64,000 bases of DNA from Methylohalobius sp964654415 (GTDB lineage: Bacteria; Pseudomonadota; Gammaproteobacteria; Methylococcales; Methylothermaceae), in the NCBI GenBank assembly GCA_964654415.1, contig CAZZIP010000003.1:220970-284969 (forward strand), given 5' to 3'. Below the pieces are notes generated by a model. That model made no database searches. It had not been told where the DNA came from and saw only the letters and a list, made by a program, of their open reading frames with translations. The position numbers were made by a program, and so were the translations under genes. Below, piece by piece: positions 1 to 10,556 of this stretch (position 1 is the stretch's first letter; the number at the start of each line of letters is the position of its first letter).

Positions 1-2
1 AG

Positions 3-416
3 GCTAAGGGGGGCGTTCCCGAACCCGCACGTCGCCTCCGGCAGTTGATGAAAGCGCATCAGGGGCTTTTGATCGCCTCGCCAGAGTACAACAGCTCGAT
101 CACCCCGCTCCTGAAAAACGCCATCGACTGGGTCTCGCGACCTACGGACGGCGAGGATGGGCTGCTGCCGTTTCGCAACAAGGTCGCTGCCCTGCTCGCT
201 ACCTCTCCGGGCAGGCTAGGCGGTCTGCGGGGGCTCATGCACGCGCGCGCCATTCTTAGCGCCATCGGCGTCCTAGTCCTGCCGAACCAACTGGCGATAC
301 CTTACGCCCACAAAGCTTTTAAACCAGACGGCACGCTGGCGGATCCAGAACAGCAGGCGGCGGTGGAGGCTGTGGGGGCAGAACTCGCCCAAATTCTGCT
401 CAAACTCGCCCGTTAA
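3..416 (+). CDS. NADPH-dependent FMN reductase family protein, 5' truncated by window edge
   Basis: The reading frame is open from the left edge of the window, so the true start lies upstream; about 137 codons are visible and end in TAA. The segment LLIASPEYNSSITPLLKNAI is the conserved flavin-binding stretch of the NADPH-dependent FMN reductase / flavodoxin-like family, and the rest fits the C-terminal half of such a protein of roughly 180-190 residues. Family members are cytoplasmic flavoproteins that reduce FMN, quinones or other electrophiles with NAD(P)H. A terminator-like hairpin follows at 443-484, so the gene is probably not part of the metal operon behind it. The exact substrate cannot be read from the sequence. 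Confidence 0.85.
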   Translation, partial: AKGGVPEPARRLRQLMKAHQGLLIASPEYNSSITPLLKNAIDWVSRPTDGEDGLLPFRNKVAALLATSPGRLGGLRGLMHARAILSAIGVLVLPNQLAIPYAHKAFKPDGTLADPEQQAAVEAVGAELAQILLKLAR

Positions 417-442
417 AATCTTTAAGTTGTCGTGGTTGCTGG

Positions 443-484
443 TGCGAGGGCTGGGGAGGCCTCCAGGCGCTCGCAGGCTTTTTT
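443..484 (+). terminator. Rho-independent terminator after the FMN reductase gene
   Basis: An outer stem TGCGAG (443-448) / CTCGCA (470-475) encloses a GC-rich imperfect inner palindrome around GGAGGCCTCC and is followed closely by six T residues (479-484). It separates the FMN reductase from the promoter of the metal operon. Confidence 0.6.
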
Positions 485-494
485 CGAGAGACCC

Positions 495-526
495 TTGACT
501 CCGTAGTATGGTACGGACCATACAAT
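495..526 (+). promoter_or_regulatory. MerR-family metal-responsive promoter/operator
   Basis: A -35 box TTGACT (495-500) and a -10 box TACAAT (521-526) are 20 bp apart, longer than the usual 17 bp and typical of promoters that MerR-family activators untwist. The spacer carries a perfect inverted repeat GTATGGT (506-512) / ACCATAC (517-523) and, overlapping it, a mer-like dyad TCCGTA (500-505) / TACGGA (512-517). The start of TTGACTCCGTA is the same as in classic mer operators. The element lies 21 bp before the regulator's ATG, so the regulator is the first gene of its own operon and probably autoregulated. Confidence 0.85.
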
Positions 527-547
527 CCTCCAAAGATGGAGGTAGCC

Positions 548-991
548 ATGACCTCGATGACCATTGGGCGAGTCGCGAAGCTGGCAGGCGTCGGCGTCGA
601 GACGATCCGCTTTTACGAACGGCAAGGCCTGATCCAAGAGCCCCCCAGGCGTGCCTCGGGCTACCGGCAGTACCCCACCGACACCGTAGACCGGCTGCGT
701 TTCATCCGTAGGGCTAAGGAGCTCGGCTTTACCCTGAAGGAGATCAAGGAGCTCCTAAGCCTCCGAGACGGTGGCGGCAGAAGCAGAAACGAGGTGCGGA
801 AGCTCGCCGAGGCAAAAATTCGGGACATCGATCAGAAGTTGGTTCGGCTTCAAGCGATGCGCAGCGCCCTGTATGGGCTCGTGCAGTCGTGCGCGTGTAG
901 GGGCCGTCCCACCTGCCCGATCCTCGAGGCATTGAATGATCCCAAGGACGAGCCAGTAACCAAGTGGAGGATCCCCAATGAAAGCGAGTAA
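548..991 (+). CDS. MerR-family metal-responsive regulator with CueR-like ligand pattern
   Basis: A 147-residue activator with an N-terminal MerR winged helix (residues about 4-70, TIGRVAKLAGVGVETIRFYE), a long dimerisation helix and a C-terminal metal loop SCACRGRPTCPI. The cysteine at the position of MerR Cys82 is absent; a serine (Ser79) lies there, as Ser77 does in CueR. Cys115 and Cys123 have the C-x7-C spacing of the CueR loop; Cys117 is extra. This predicts sensing of a monovalent ion (Cu+, Ag+, Au+) rather than Hg2+, although the operator is mer-like. The ATG at 548 was chosen because GGAGG at 538-542 sits five bases before it; an in-frame ATG at 536 lies upstream of that site. The next gene overlaps its end by 14 bases. 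Confidence 0.9.
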   Translation: MTSMTIGRVAKLAGVGVETIRFYERQGLIQEPPRRASGYRQYPTDTVDRLRFIRRAKELGFTLKEIKELLSLRDGGGRSRNEVRKLAEAKIRDIDQKLVRLQAMRSALYGLVQSCACRGRPTCPILEALNDPKDEPVTKWRIPNESE

Positions 992-1346
992 CCGGCGCGC
1001 GCGTTCCTGGGCCCTGTTAGCGGTCATCCTCGCCGCCGTGGGGATCGCCCTTGCTCTCGGCGTCGGCGAGTTCAGCCGACAGGGAACATCGCTTCCGGCA
1101 GGCATCGAGGCAGCCCAGATGAGCACGGTCGTTATCCCGGTCGAGGGCATGTCCTGCGTTGCCTGCGCGGTGCGAGTCAAAAAGGCCGTAAGGTCCCTCG
1201 CTGGCGTCGGCGATGTCGAGGTGAGCCTTGCCACGCGGAATGCCCGCGTCCGGTTTGACCCGCGGCGCATCACCCTGGACCGGATCGTCGCCGCGATCGA
1301 CAGACTCGGCTACCGGGCCGGAACACCCGTGGAGGAGACCAAATGA
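978..1346 (+). CDS. Membrane-anchored heavy-metal-associated (HMA) domain protein
   Basis: A 122-residue protein with a short basic N-terminus, one hydrophobic segment (residues about 11-30) and a soluble HMA domain from about residue 48. The metal site GMSCVAC places Cys60 and Cys63 in the canonical M-x-C-x-x-C loop. The N-terminal segment looks like a signal anchor rather than a cleaved signal, so the HMA domain probably faces the periplasm; this is inferred from charge distribution only. It overlaps both neighbours (14 bases with the regulator, 4 with the CcdA-like gene), implying coupled translation. A likely role is to carry metal ions to or from the membrane proteins encoded next to it. 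MerP is a comparable small HMA carrier, but it is a free periplasmic protein. Confidence 0.85.
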   Translation: MKASNRRARSWALLAVILAAVGIALALGVGEFSRQGTSLPAGIEAAQMSTVVIPVEGMSCVACAVRVKKAVRSLAGVGDVEVSLATRNARVRFDPRRITLDRIVAAIDRLGYRAGTPVEETK

Positions 1347-2032
1347 CTCTCGACGAGTTTCTACGGCAATTCGGCTCCGGCCTTCCCCAGGGCTTCTCGC
1401 TGCTTGGCCTCGGGGTCCTCTTCCTCGCCGGCATCGTGGCCAGCGCCGTGTGCCCCTGCACGCTTCCGGTGGGCCTTGGTGTAGCAGGTGCAGCAGGAGC
1501 GTCGGAGGCCGAGACCCGAGGAAGCGGATGGAAAGTTGCGGTCGCCTTCTTCGCGGGTATTGTCATCAACCTGACGCTCCTTGGCGTACTGGCGGGCCGT
1601 TTGGGTGCTCTGGCGACGGAGTCGTTCGGACGCTCCTGGGCGCTGGCGATGGCGATCCTGTCTCTGGCTGCAGCCGTCTTCGTCTTTTGGGGCCCCCGGT
1701 TGAAGGTCAGTCGGCTGGCGGGATGGAGAGGGCCCGGACTCATGGGAGCATTCGGCTACGGGTTCATCTTCAGTCTGGGAACTTCCGTTGCGCCGCTCCT
1801 CCTGTTGCTGACGGTTTCGGCGGCGAACCGAAGTCCGGCGCAAGGGCTTCTCCTGGCCCTCCCATTCGGCGTTGGCCGCGGCCTGCCCTTCTTGCTGGCG
1901 GGCTTTATGGGAAGCGCAATCACCGGCTTCACGCGGCTCGGCTCCTGGCGCCGAGCTATTGAATTCGTGTGCGGTTGCGCTCTGTTTTTTGTGGGCCTCT
2001 ACTACGGGTGGGTGTTTGTCACGCTTACATAA
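1343..2032 (+). CDS. CcdA/DsbD-like membrane protein with CPC and CGC motifs
   Basis: A 229-residue polytopic protein of the CcdA/DsbD transmembrane family with about six hydrophobic segments. The first family repeat contains AVCPCTLPVG (Cys37, Cys39). In the equivalent place of the second repeat, where CcdA and DsbD have a cysteine in an SPC motif, this protein reads LGTSVAPLL (145-152) with no cysteine. A second cysteine pair, CGC (Cys210, Cys212), lies in the last membrane segment. The normal pair that passes electrons across the membrane is therefore incomplete, and two CxC-type motifs are present instead. The gene overlaps the HMA gene by ATGA and ends 14 bases before the ATPase start. 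It may reduce cysteines of the HMA proteins or take part directly in metal passage; both are inference. Confidence 0.8.
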   Translation: MTLDEFLRQFGSGLPQGFSLLGLGVLFLAGIVASAVCPCTLPVGLGVAGAAGASEAETRGSGWKVAVAFFAGIVINLTLLGVLAGRLGALATESFGRSWALAMAILSLAAAVFVFWGPRLKVSRLAGWRGPGLMGAFGYGFIFSLGTSVAPLLLLLTVSAANRSPAQGLLLALPFGVGRGLPFLLAGFMGSAITGFTRLGSWRRAIEFVCGCALFFVGLYYGWVFVTLT

Positions 2033-2046
2033 AAGGAGGAATCGCT

Positions 2047-4743
<2,697 letters not shown>

Positions 4744-5153
4744 GGACGGAGGCGGCCATGACCTTTAGGCGAGTCGCAAAGCTGGTGGGCATCAGTGCGA
4801 TCATCCTCGTCGCCGTGGGGATCGCCCGTGCTCTCGTCGTCGGCGTATTCAGCCGATAGGGAACATCGCCTCCGGCAAGCACCGAAGCTTGCCTCGAACG
4901 GATGTGAGAGGAGGTGCATGCGCGCGTATTGCCTGGCGAGAAAGCGACGTCGATTCGCAAGCTCTGGGAGGAAGGCGCTCGCGTGGTCATGGTCGGTAAC
5001 GGTATCAACGACGCGCTAGCTTTAATGCAAGCCGACGTGGGCATCGCCTTCGGCAGCGGGGCCGACGTCTCGACCGAATCCGCCGACGTGATCATCCTCA
5101 ACAAGCGCGTCGGCGCCATGCTGGATGCCTACGAGATCAGCCGCCACAGCTAC
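4744..5153 (+). pseudogene. Internally deleted second copy of the metal operon (regulator-HMA-ATPase mosaic)
   Basis: Three blocks resemble the intact operon just upstream, in the same order. Bases 4744 to about 4797 match the regulator's ribosome site and first codons (GGAGG, ATG at 4758, then RVAKL). Bases about 4798-4894 match the membrane anchor of the HMA gene (VAVGIA...FSR) and reach a stop at 4857-4859. Bases about 4911-5153 match the ATPase phosphorylation domain from EEVHAR to AYEISRHSY. The stretches between these blocks are missing. The ATPase piece reads GNGINDA where the intact protein has GDGINDA, so a key aspartate is lost. An open frame from GTG 4914 remains but its start lies on top of the only ribosome-site-like bases. 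This is an eroded duplicate rather than a working gene. Confidence 0.85.
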
Positions 5154-5185
5154 ATTATGCGCACCGCGCTGAGCATGGCCACGAC

Positions 5186-5215
5186 GTTTCAATCCACTCC
5201 CGGCAATTAAGCCGG
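5186..5215. CRISPR. Single CRISPR-repeat-like element, preceded by a spacer-sized 32-base segment
   Basis: The 30 bases begin GTTTCAATCCACTCC, a start shared by many type I and III repeats, and carry a hairpin CCGGC (5200-5204) / GCCGG (5211-5215) with an AATTAA loop. Homology of the upstream ATPase remnant stops at 5153, leaving 32 unexplained bases (5154-5185), the size of a spacer. The other side runs straight into the truncated cas3 gene. Only one repeat is present, so this is at best the last remnant of an array. The repeat may have been longer, as the stem seems cut at the cas3 junction. Confidence 0.5.
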
Positions 5216-5587
5216 TAGATTCGGTGTGGTCATGGCAAGTGTTTGCAGCCTGAGCTTGAGTAAGCTGTCCGTGCTTAAGTTCTGCAGGCCAATGTGATGG
5301 CCCTGGATCGCCAGCGCTGCAGCGACAGCCTTATATTCGGTAAGCGCCAGCCAGGCACCCTGCGACCAATGGTCTAACCTTTGGTCTTCGCCACGCAACC
5401 GCGCCTGAAAGCGATCGCCGTATTTGCCTAAGTCGTGCAACAGGCCAGCTAACCGAACCTCCTCGGCCCAGGGCTGATCGCGCGCAAACTCGCCAGCCAA
5501 CCGGCTGACGCTCGCCAAATGCTCGTCAAGAGGATGACCAACGCCAGCCTTGTTGGCGCTGTGTGCCAAAAAGGTGCTTTTTCTCAT
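5207..5587 (-). pseudogene. cas3: Truncated cas3: N-terminal HD nuclease domain only
   Basis: A 126-residue remnant that keeps the real start: AAGGAG precedes the ATG at 5587. It shows the Cas3 HD nuclease signatures: DEHL with His23, GLLHDLGKY with His51-Asp52 and Lys55, FQARLRG, a DHWSQGA motif (His73) and IQGHHIGL (His97-His98). Cas3 is the DNA-degrading nuclease-helicase of type I CRISPR systems. The helicase part, several hundred residues, is missing. The frame ends inside the CRISPR-repeat-like element, so the last residues are encoded by the repeat. The likely cause is one deletion between cas3 and an array, taking all other cas genes. Whether the HD fragment is still made is unknown. 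Confidence 0.8.
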
Positions 5588-5678
5588 CGTAGCTCCTTAC
5601 AGGTTACCTAAACTGGGCAGGCTATGCACTGGCTGTCGGCTCTTGCGCCTTACGCCAGGCTTTCATGAAAAGCTTAGG

Positions 5679-8600
5679 CTATTCCGGCACATAGGCCAGG
5701 TTGGGCGCCAGCCATTTTTCTGCCTCGGCAAGACTCCAGCCTTTGCGGCGGGCGTAGTCTTCGACCTGATCGCGGCCCAGCTTGCCAACGTTGAAATAGC
5801 TCGCCTTGGGGTGGGAGAAGTACCAGCCGCTGACCGAGGCGGCAGGGTACATCGCAAAGCTTTCGGTCAGGAGAATGCCGGTGTTCTGTTCTACCCCTAA
5901 AAGGTCGAATAAAGCGCGTTTTTCGGTGTGATCTGGGCAGGCGGGGTATCCCGGCGCCGGACGGATGCCGCGGTAGTTTTCGGCAATCAGCTCTTCGTTG
6001 CTGAGGTCTTCATAAGGCGCATAGCCCCAAAACTCGCGCCGTACCCGCTCGTGGAGGTGCTCGGCGAAAGCCTCGGCTAAGCGGTCGGCCAAAGCTTTGA
6101 GCATAATGGCACGGTAGTCGTCGTGCTCGCGTTCAAAGCGAGCCAGGTGCGCTTCGATGCCGATCCCGCAAGTGACGGCAAACGCTCCGATAAAATCGCT
6201 TATGCGGTTTTCCTCAGGAGCGATAAAGTCGGCTAGGCAATAATTGGGTTGGCCCTTGGGCTTTGGCTGCTGCTGGCGCAGGTAGTGGAACACCAACTCC
6301 TGGCTATTGGTTTTAACCACCACGTCGTCGCCGCGGCTGGAAGCCGGAAATAACCCGAAGACAGCATGAGCGGTCAGCCACCTCTCCGCCACTAGCTGCT
6401 CTAGCATTTTTTCAGCATCGGCCAATAGCCTTTTAGCCTCTTGGCCCACGATCGGATCGTCCAAAATCTTGGGATAGCTTCCCACCAATTCCCAGGCTTG
6501 GAAGAAAGGCGACCAGTCGATATAGCGCACGAGTTTGTCTAAAGGATAATCGCGGAAAACGTGAACCCCGAGTCCGCGCGGCTTGGGCGGAAGGTAATCG
6601 CGCCAGTCGGTATAAAAACGGTTGGCTCGTGCCTGGGCAATAGGTAGGAGCTTGCTAGATTCTTGCCGCATGGCGTGGCGGCGGCGCACCTCCTCGTACT
6701 CTTGGGCGAGGTTGGTGAGAAAAGGCCCGCGCAGTTCCTCGCTTAACAGGCTGCCGACCACCCCGACCGCGCGCGAGGCGTCGGGAACATAGACTACCGG
6801 CGCTGGGTAATGCGGGGCGATTTTGACTGCCGTATGCACCCGAGAAGTCGTTGCTCCGCCGATTAATAAAGGATGAGTGAAGTCCTGGCGGGCCATCTCT
6901 TTGGCGACGTGGATCATTTCGTCCAAGGAGGGGGTAATCAGGCCAGACAGGCCAACGATGTCTACCTGCTCGCTGTTAGCAGCGGCCAAGATCTTATCTG
7001 CCGGCACCATCACTCCCAGGTCTATGACTTCAAAGCCGTTGCACTGAAGCACCACGCCGACGATGTTTTTGCCGATGTCGTGCACGTCGCCTTTGACCGT
7101 AGCGAGCAGGATTTTACCAGCGCTCTTTCCCTCCTGGCGTTGGGCTTTAAGGTAAGGCTCCAAATACGCAACCGCCCGCTTCATCACCCGCGCCGATTTG
7201 ACCACTTGCGGCAAAAACATCTTGCCGGCGCCAAACAGATCCCCAACCACGTTCATCCCGGCCATCAAGGGGCCCTCGATCACCGCCAAAGGATTGCCGA
7301 GCAGTTTTCTCGCTTCCTCGGTGTCTTCTTCGATGTAGTCGGCAATCCCTTGGACCAGCGCGTGCTCCAAGCGCTTTTCTACTGGCCAGCTGCGCCACTC
7401 CAACGCCTGCTGTTGCACTATCCCTTCCCCACGATATTCCGCCGCCACTTCCAGCAGGCGTTCGTCGGCGTCCTCGCGCCGGCACAACAGGACATCTTCG
7501 ATCGCTTCGCGCAGCTTAAGAGGAACTTCCTCATAGATACCCAGTTGCCCGGCGTTGACAATGCCCATGTCTAGCCCGGCGCGGATGGCGTGATACAAAA
7601 ACACCGCATGGATCGCCTCGCGTACGGCGTCGTTGCCGCGGAAAGAAAACGAGACGTTGGAAACTCCTCCGGAGGTCAGCGCATAAGGCAAGGTCTTTTT
7701 GATCTCGGCCACCGCTTCGAGAAAATCCAGGCCGTAACGGCGGTGTTCGGGGATGCCGGTGGCAACAGCAAAGATGTTCGCGTCGAAGATAATATCTTCC
7801 GGCGGAAAATCGAGTTTTTCCCGAAGCAGCCGGTAGGCACGGGTGCAGATCTCCACCTTGCGCTTTCTGCTGTCGGCCTGGCCCTGCTCGTCGAAGGCCA
7901 TCACCACCACCGCTGCTCCATACAGGCGAGCCAAGCGCGCGTGCTCCAAGAACACTTCCTCGCCTTCCTTCAAGGAAATGGAGTTGATCACCCCCTTGCC
8001 TTGGATGCACTGCAATCCGGCCTCGATCACCTCCCATTTGGAGGAATCGATCATTATCGGCACGCGGGCGATGTCCGGCTCTGAGGCGATCAGGTTTAAG
8101 AACTTGACCATCGCCCCCTTAGCATTGAGCATCCCCTCGTCCAGATTGACATCGATCATCTGGGCGCCGTTTTCCACCTGCTGCCTGGCGATTTCCACTG
8201 CGGCGTTGAAATCGCCCTCTTGGATCAGGCGGCGGAAACGGAGAGAACCGGTGACGTTGGTGCGCTCGCCGATGTTGACGAACAAAGAATCCGGGCCGAT
8301 GTTCAAAGGCTCAAGGCCGGCCAGGCGAGTGAAGACCTTAGGTTTTGGGACTTGCCGCGGCGGTATTCCAGCAACTGCTTCGTCGACGGCCCGGATGTGC
8401 TCGGGGGTGGTGCCGCAGCAGCCGCCGACGATGTTGAGCCACCCCGCTTTAGCCCACTCGCTTATTTCCGCGGCCATGGTTTCCGGAGCCTCGTCGTAAC
8501 CGCCGAATTCGTTAGGGAGTCCAGCATTTGGGTGGGCCGAGACAAAAGTATCGACGTAACTTGAGATTTCCTCAATGTGGCGGCGCAATTCTTTAGCCCC

Positions 8601-9335
8601 CAAAGCGCAGTTGAAACCAAAGGACAAAGGCGCAGCGTGGCGCAGCGAATTCCAGAACGCTTCTGGGGTCTGCCCGGATAGGGTACGGCCAGAAGCATCG
8701 GTGATGGTGCCAGAGATCATGAGCGGCAATTCCACTCTGTGCTCGGCAAAATATTGCTTGACGGCAAATACCGCCGCCTTGGCGTTTAAAGTGTCGAATA
8801 CGGTCTCGATCAAGATCAGGTCTACCCCGCCTTCGATCAAGCCAGCCACCGCCTCGGTATAAGCCTCTGCCAGCTCCTGGAAAGTGACGTTGCGAAACCC
8901 CGGGTCGTTGACGTCCGGGGAGATGGAGGCGGTGCGATTGGTGGGTCCTAGGACGCCGGCGACAAAGCGGGGTTTGTCCTCAGTGCGAAAATCGTCCGCT
9001 GCTCGCCGGGCCAGGCGCGCCGCCACCAAGTTAATTTCGCGCGCCAAAGACTCCATGCCGTAATCGGCTAGGCTGATGCGATTGGCGTTGAAACTGTTGG
9101 TCTCGATGAGGTCGGCGCCAGCTTTAAGGTATTGACGATGAATTTCTTCGATGATCTGTGGCTGGGTTAAAACCAAAAGGTCGTTGTTACCTTTAAGATC
9201 GCACGGCCAATCTTTAAAGCGCTGGCCACGGTAGTCGGCTTCCTTCAGGCTATAAGCCTGGATCATGGTACCCATGGCCCCATCTAAGATCAGAATACGT
9301 CTGGATAAAAGCTCTTTAATCAAATTGCTGCGCAT
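5679..9335 (-). CDS. metH: Cobalamin-dependent methionine synthase
   Basis: A 1218-residue cytoplasmic enzyme (E. coli MetH has 1227) that transfers the methyl group of methyltetrahydrofolate to homocysteine through cobalamin. Domains: homocysteine-binding (1 to about 330) with zinc ligands Cys243, Cys306 and Cys307; pterin-binding (about 345-620) with NIGERTNVTGS; cobalamin cap and binding domain with GDVHDIGKN near residue 755, whose His is the lower cobalt ligand; and C-terminal AdoMet-dependent reactivation domain. The ATG at 9335 gives the usual family N-terminus; an in-frame ATG at 9434 would add 33 residues without family character. The gene is divergent from the lipocalin-like gene at 9427. 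I found no convincing S-adenosylmethionine, SAH or cobalamin riboswitch in the 91-base gap. Confidence 0.97.
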   Translation of the reverse strand: MRSNLIKELLSRRILILDGAMGTMIQAYSLKEADYRGQRFKDWPCDLKGNNDLLVLTQPQIIEEIHRQYLKAGADLIETNSFNANRISLADYGMESLAREINLVAARLARRAADDFRTEDKPRFVAGVLGPTNRTASISPDVNDPGFRNVTFQELAEAYTEAVAGLIEGGVDLILIETVFDTLNAKAAVFAVKQYFAEHRVELPLMISGTITDASGRTLSGQTPEAFWNSLRHAAPLSFGFNCALGAKELRRHIEEISSYVDTFVSAHPNAGLPNEFGGYDEAPETMAAEISEWAKAGWLNIVGGCCGTTPEHIRAVDEAVAGIPPRQVPKPKVFTRLAGLEPLNIGPDSLFVNIGERTNVTGSLRFRRLIQEGDFNAAVEIARQQVENGAQMIDVNLDEGMLNAKGAMVKFLNLIASEPDIARVPIMIDSSKWEVIEAGLQCIQGKGVINSISLKEGEEVFLEHARLARLYGAAVVVMAFDEQGQADSRKRKVEICTRAYRLLREKLDFPPEDIIFDANIFAVATGIPEHRRYGLDFLEAVAEIKKTLPYALTSGGVSNVSFSFRGNDAVREAIHAVFLYHAIRAGLDMGIVNAGQLGIYEEVPLKLREAIEDVLLCRREDADERLLEVAAEYRGEGIVQQQALEWRSWPVEKRLEHALVQGIADYIEEDTEEARKLLGNPLAVIEGPLMAGMNVVGDLFGAGKMFLPQVVKSARVMKRAVAYLEPYLKAQRQEGKSAGKILLATVKGDVHDIGKNIVGVVLQCNGFEVIDLGVMVPADKILAAANSEQVDIVGLSGLITPSLDEMIHVAKEMARQDFTHPLLIGGATTSRVHTAVKIAPHYPAPVVYVPDASRAVGVVGSLLSEELRGPFLTNLAQEYEEVRRRHAMRQESSKLLPIAQARANRFYTDWRDYLPPKPRGLGVHVFRDYPLDKLVRYIDWSPFFQAWELVGSYPKILDDPIVGQEAKRLLADAEKMLEQLVAERWLTAHAVFGLFPASSRGDDVVVKTNSQELVFHYLRQQQPKPKGQPNYCLADFIAPEENRISDFIGAFAVTCGIGIEAHLARFEREHDDYRAIMLKALADRLAEAFAEHLHERVRREFWGYAPYEDLSNEELIAENYRGIRPAPGYPACPDHTEKRALFDLLGVEQNTGILLTESFAMYPAASVSGWYFSHPKASYFNVGKLGRDQVEDYARRKGWSLAEAEKWLAPNLAYVPE

Positions 9336-9426
9336 TGGCTTAAAATAGTCAATTGAAAAGCGTCTTGCTGGCGCCGATTTTGCGATAATGAAATTTTTAT
9401 AACAACAATTTGTTGAGGAGGGCTCC

Positions 9427-9852
9427 ATGCGCAAGGTCTTATCTTTGGTGGCAGGACTTTTAGTCGCTGCTACCAGCTGGGCGGTGACAATCCATCAAGC
9501 CACGCCTGAAGAATCCGAACAACTCACCCCGATTCAATTGCAGGACGCTTCCCCTATCCTCGGTAGCTGGACTTTAGTAGAAGTCGCTCCGCGCGCTAGC
9601 GGGCCGCGTATTCCGGAGAATCGAACGTGGGAATTTAGACCTGACGGAACTTTAATCACCTCAGGCTATAACCGACATTTCAAGCGCGAGGATCGGCAGG
9701 AATTCCATTACCAGATTAAGGACGGCATGATTGTCACCGATGTGCCAGGGCGCCCGGGCAAGCAACTTATTTATCAGATCCACGACCTAAAAGACAGCAC
9801 CCTAGTTCTTCAGGGCGGCGTGGAAGGTTTTTATTTCTTCAAACGCAAATAA
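9427..9852 (+). CDS. Exported lipocalin-like protein of unknown function
   Basis: A 141-residue protein with a clear N-terminal signal peptide (MRKVLSLVAGLLVAATSWAV, cleavage after about residue 19). The mature part is rich in beta-type alternation, with LGSWTLVEV near residue 47 and paired W-x-F-x-x-D-G-T features that resemble small lipocalin-like domains. Ribosome site GAGGAGGG lies just before the ATG. It is followed after 19 bases by a membrane-protein gene that probably shares its transcript. No catalytic residues can be named; the lipocalin assignment rests on general pattern only. Confidence 0.7.
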   Translation: MRKVLSLVAGLLVAATSWAVTIHQATPEESEQLTPIQLQDASPILGSWTLVEVAPRASGPRIPENRTWEFRPDGTLITSGYNRHFKREDRQEFHYQIKDGMIVTDVPGRPGKQLIYQIHDLKDSTLVLQGGVEGFYFFKRK

Positions 9853-9871
9853 TCTCAAAGAGGAGTCAGCC

Positions 9872-10456
9872 ATGAAAATAAATATCGACAGTAAATACAA
9901 AACCGATCTTTTAATGTGGGCGGGAATTCTAGTAGTCAGCTTCGTGTTCATCGGTATCTTCATGGTGTTTACCACCACTTCCCCGCTCTCTTTGATCACA
10001 AAAATCCTAAGCGCCGTTTTAATAATGTTCCTACCCGGATACATCATCGTCAAGCTCTACCTGGACCACGTCAAGCTCACCGAGAATCCAGCGCTGGATC
10101 GGTTCATCCTCTCCTTCGCCATTTCCATCGTCACCGTCCAGTCCCTAGCCTTTCTAGTCAGCTATTTTGCCGTTCACCAGCTCAAGCTGGACCAGGAAAT
10201 CCGCATCGGACTGGAAAACTGGGTGCCTCTCATCATCGTGATTTTGGTCATCACCGTGGCGGTAGGTCTCAAGTTTTGCTATAACAAGATCGCAGCGCTG
10301 TGGCAGCAGTTGTCTGCCTGGTCGAGCCAGAAAATTGGCGAAAGCGGGCCGATGATTTTGGTGATCTTGCTCACCTTCTTGAGCTTGGCAGGGCTCTTCG
10401 GACTAGTCAGATTAATCCTGTTCATCGTTATTAAGGCGTCTGGCTTTCCGGCTTGA
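9872..10456 (+). CDS. DUF1616-like integral membrane protein
   Basis: A 194-residue protein with four to five hydrophobic helices. Its centre, VLIMFLPGYIIVKLYL followed by an acidic/basic loop and LDRFILSFAISI, matches the FLPGY...ER...LS layout of the DUF1616 family. AGAGGAG precedes the ATG. It sits 19 bases after the lipocalin-like gene and is closed by a strong terminator at 10474-10500, so the two make a small operon. DUF1616 proteins have no assigned biochemical role; in other genomes some occur near sortase-like protein-processing genes, and this window has an exosortase fragment far away at about 56 kb. Confidence 0.6.
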   Translation: MKINIDSKYKTDLLMWAGILVVSFVFIGIFMVFTTTSPLSLITKILSAVLIMFLPGYIIVKLYLDHVKLTENPALDRFILSFAISIVTVQSLAFLVSYFAVHQLKLDQEIRIGLENWVPLIIVILVITVAVGLKFCYNKIAALWQQLSAWSSQKIGESGPMILVILLTFLSLAGLFGLVRLILFIVIKASGFPA

Positions 10457-10473
10457 TCATGGTTTTTTGTCGG

Positions 10474-10500
10474 GCGGGCCTTGTGGCCCGCTTTGTTTTT
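10474..10500 (+). terminator. Rho-independent terminator
   Basis: A perfect 7-bp stem GCGGGCC (10474-10480) / GGCCCGC (10485-10491) with a TTGT loop is followed by TTTGTTTTT (10492-10500). It ends the lipocalin-like/DUF1616 operon. Confidence 0.9.
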
Positions 10501-10556
10501 AAAACTTTGCTTGAAAAATTCAGACAAAAATGATGCCAGTTTAAGCTTAAGTAAAA

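Noticed and set aside
755..1273. Long minus-strand open frame opposite the regulator and HMA genes
   Set aside because: It mirrors GC-rich coding sequence on the plus strand and resembles no protein family.
5186..5215. Reading this element as a working CRISPR array
   Set aside because: Only one repeat-like unit is present and the only nearby cas gene is truncated; it is reported as a relic.
5550..5900. Plus-strand open frame of 116 codons across the metH end
   Set aside because: It is antisense to the conserved C-terminus of metH and the cas3 start and has no family character or ribosome site.
9336..9426. S-adenosylmethionine, SAH or cobalamin riboswitch in front of metH
   Set aside because: The gap is 91 bases and is shared with a divergent gene; no known conserved core could be recognised.
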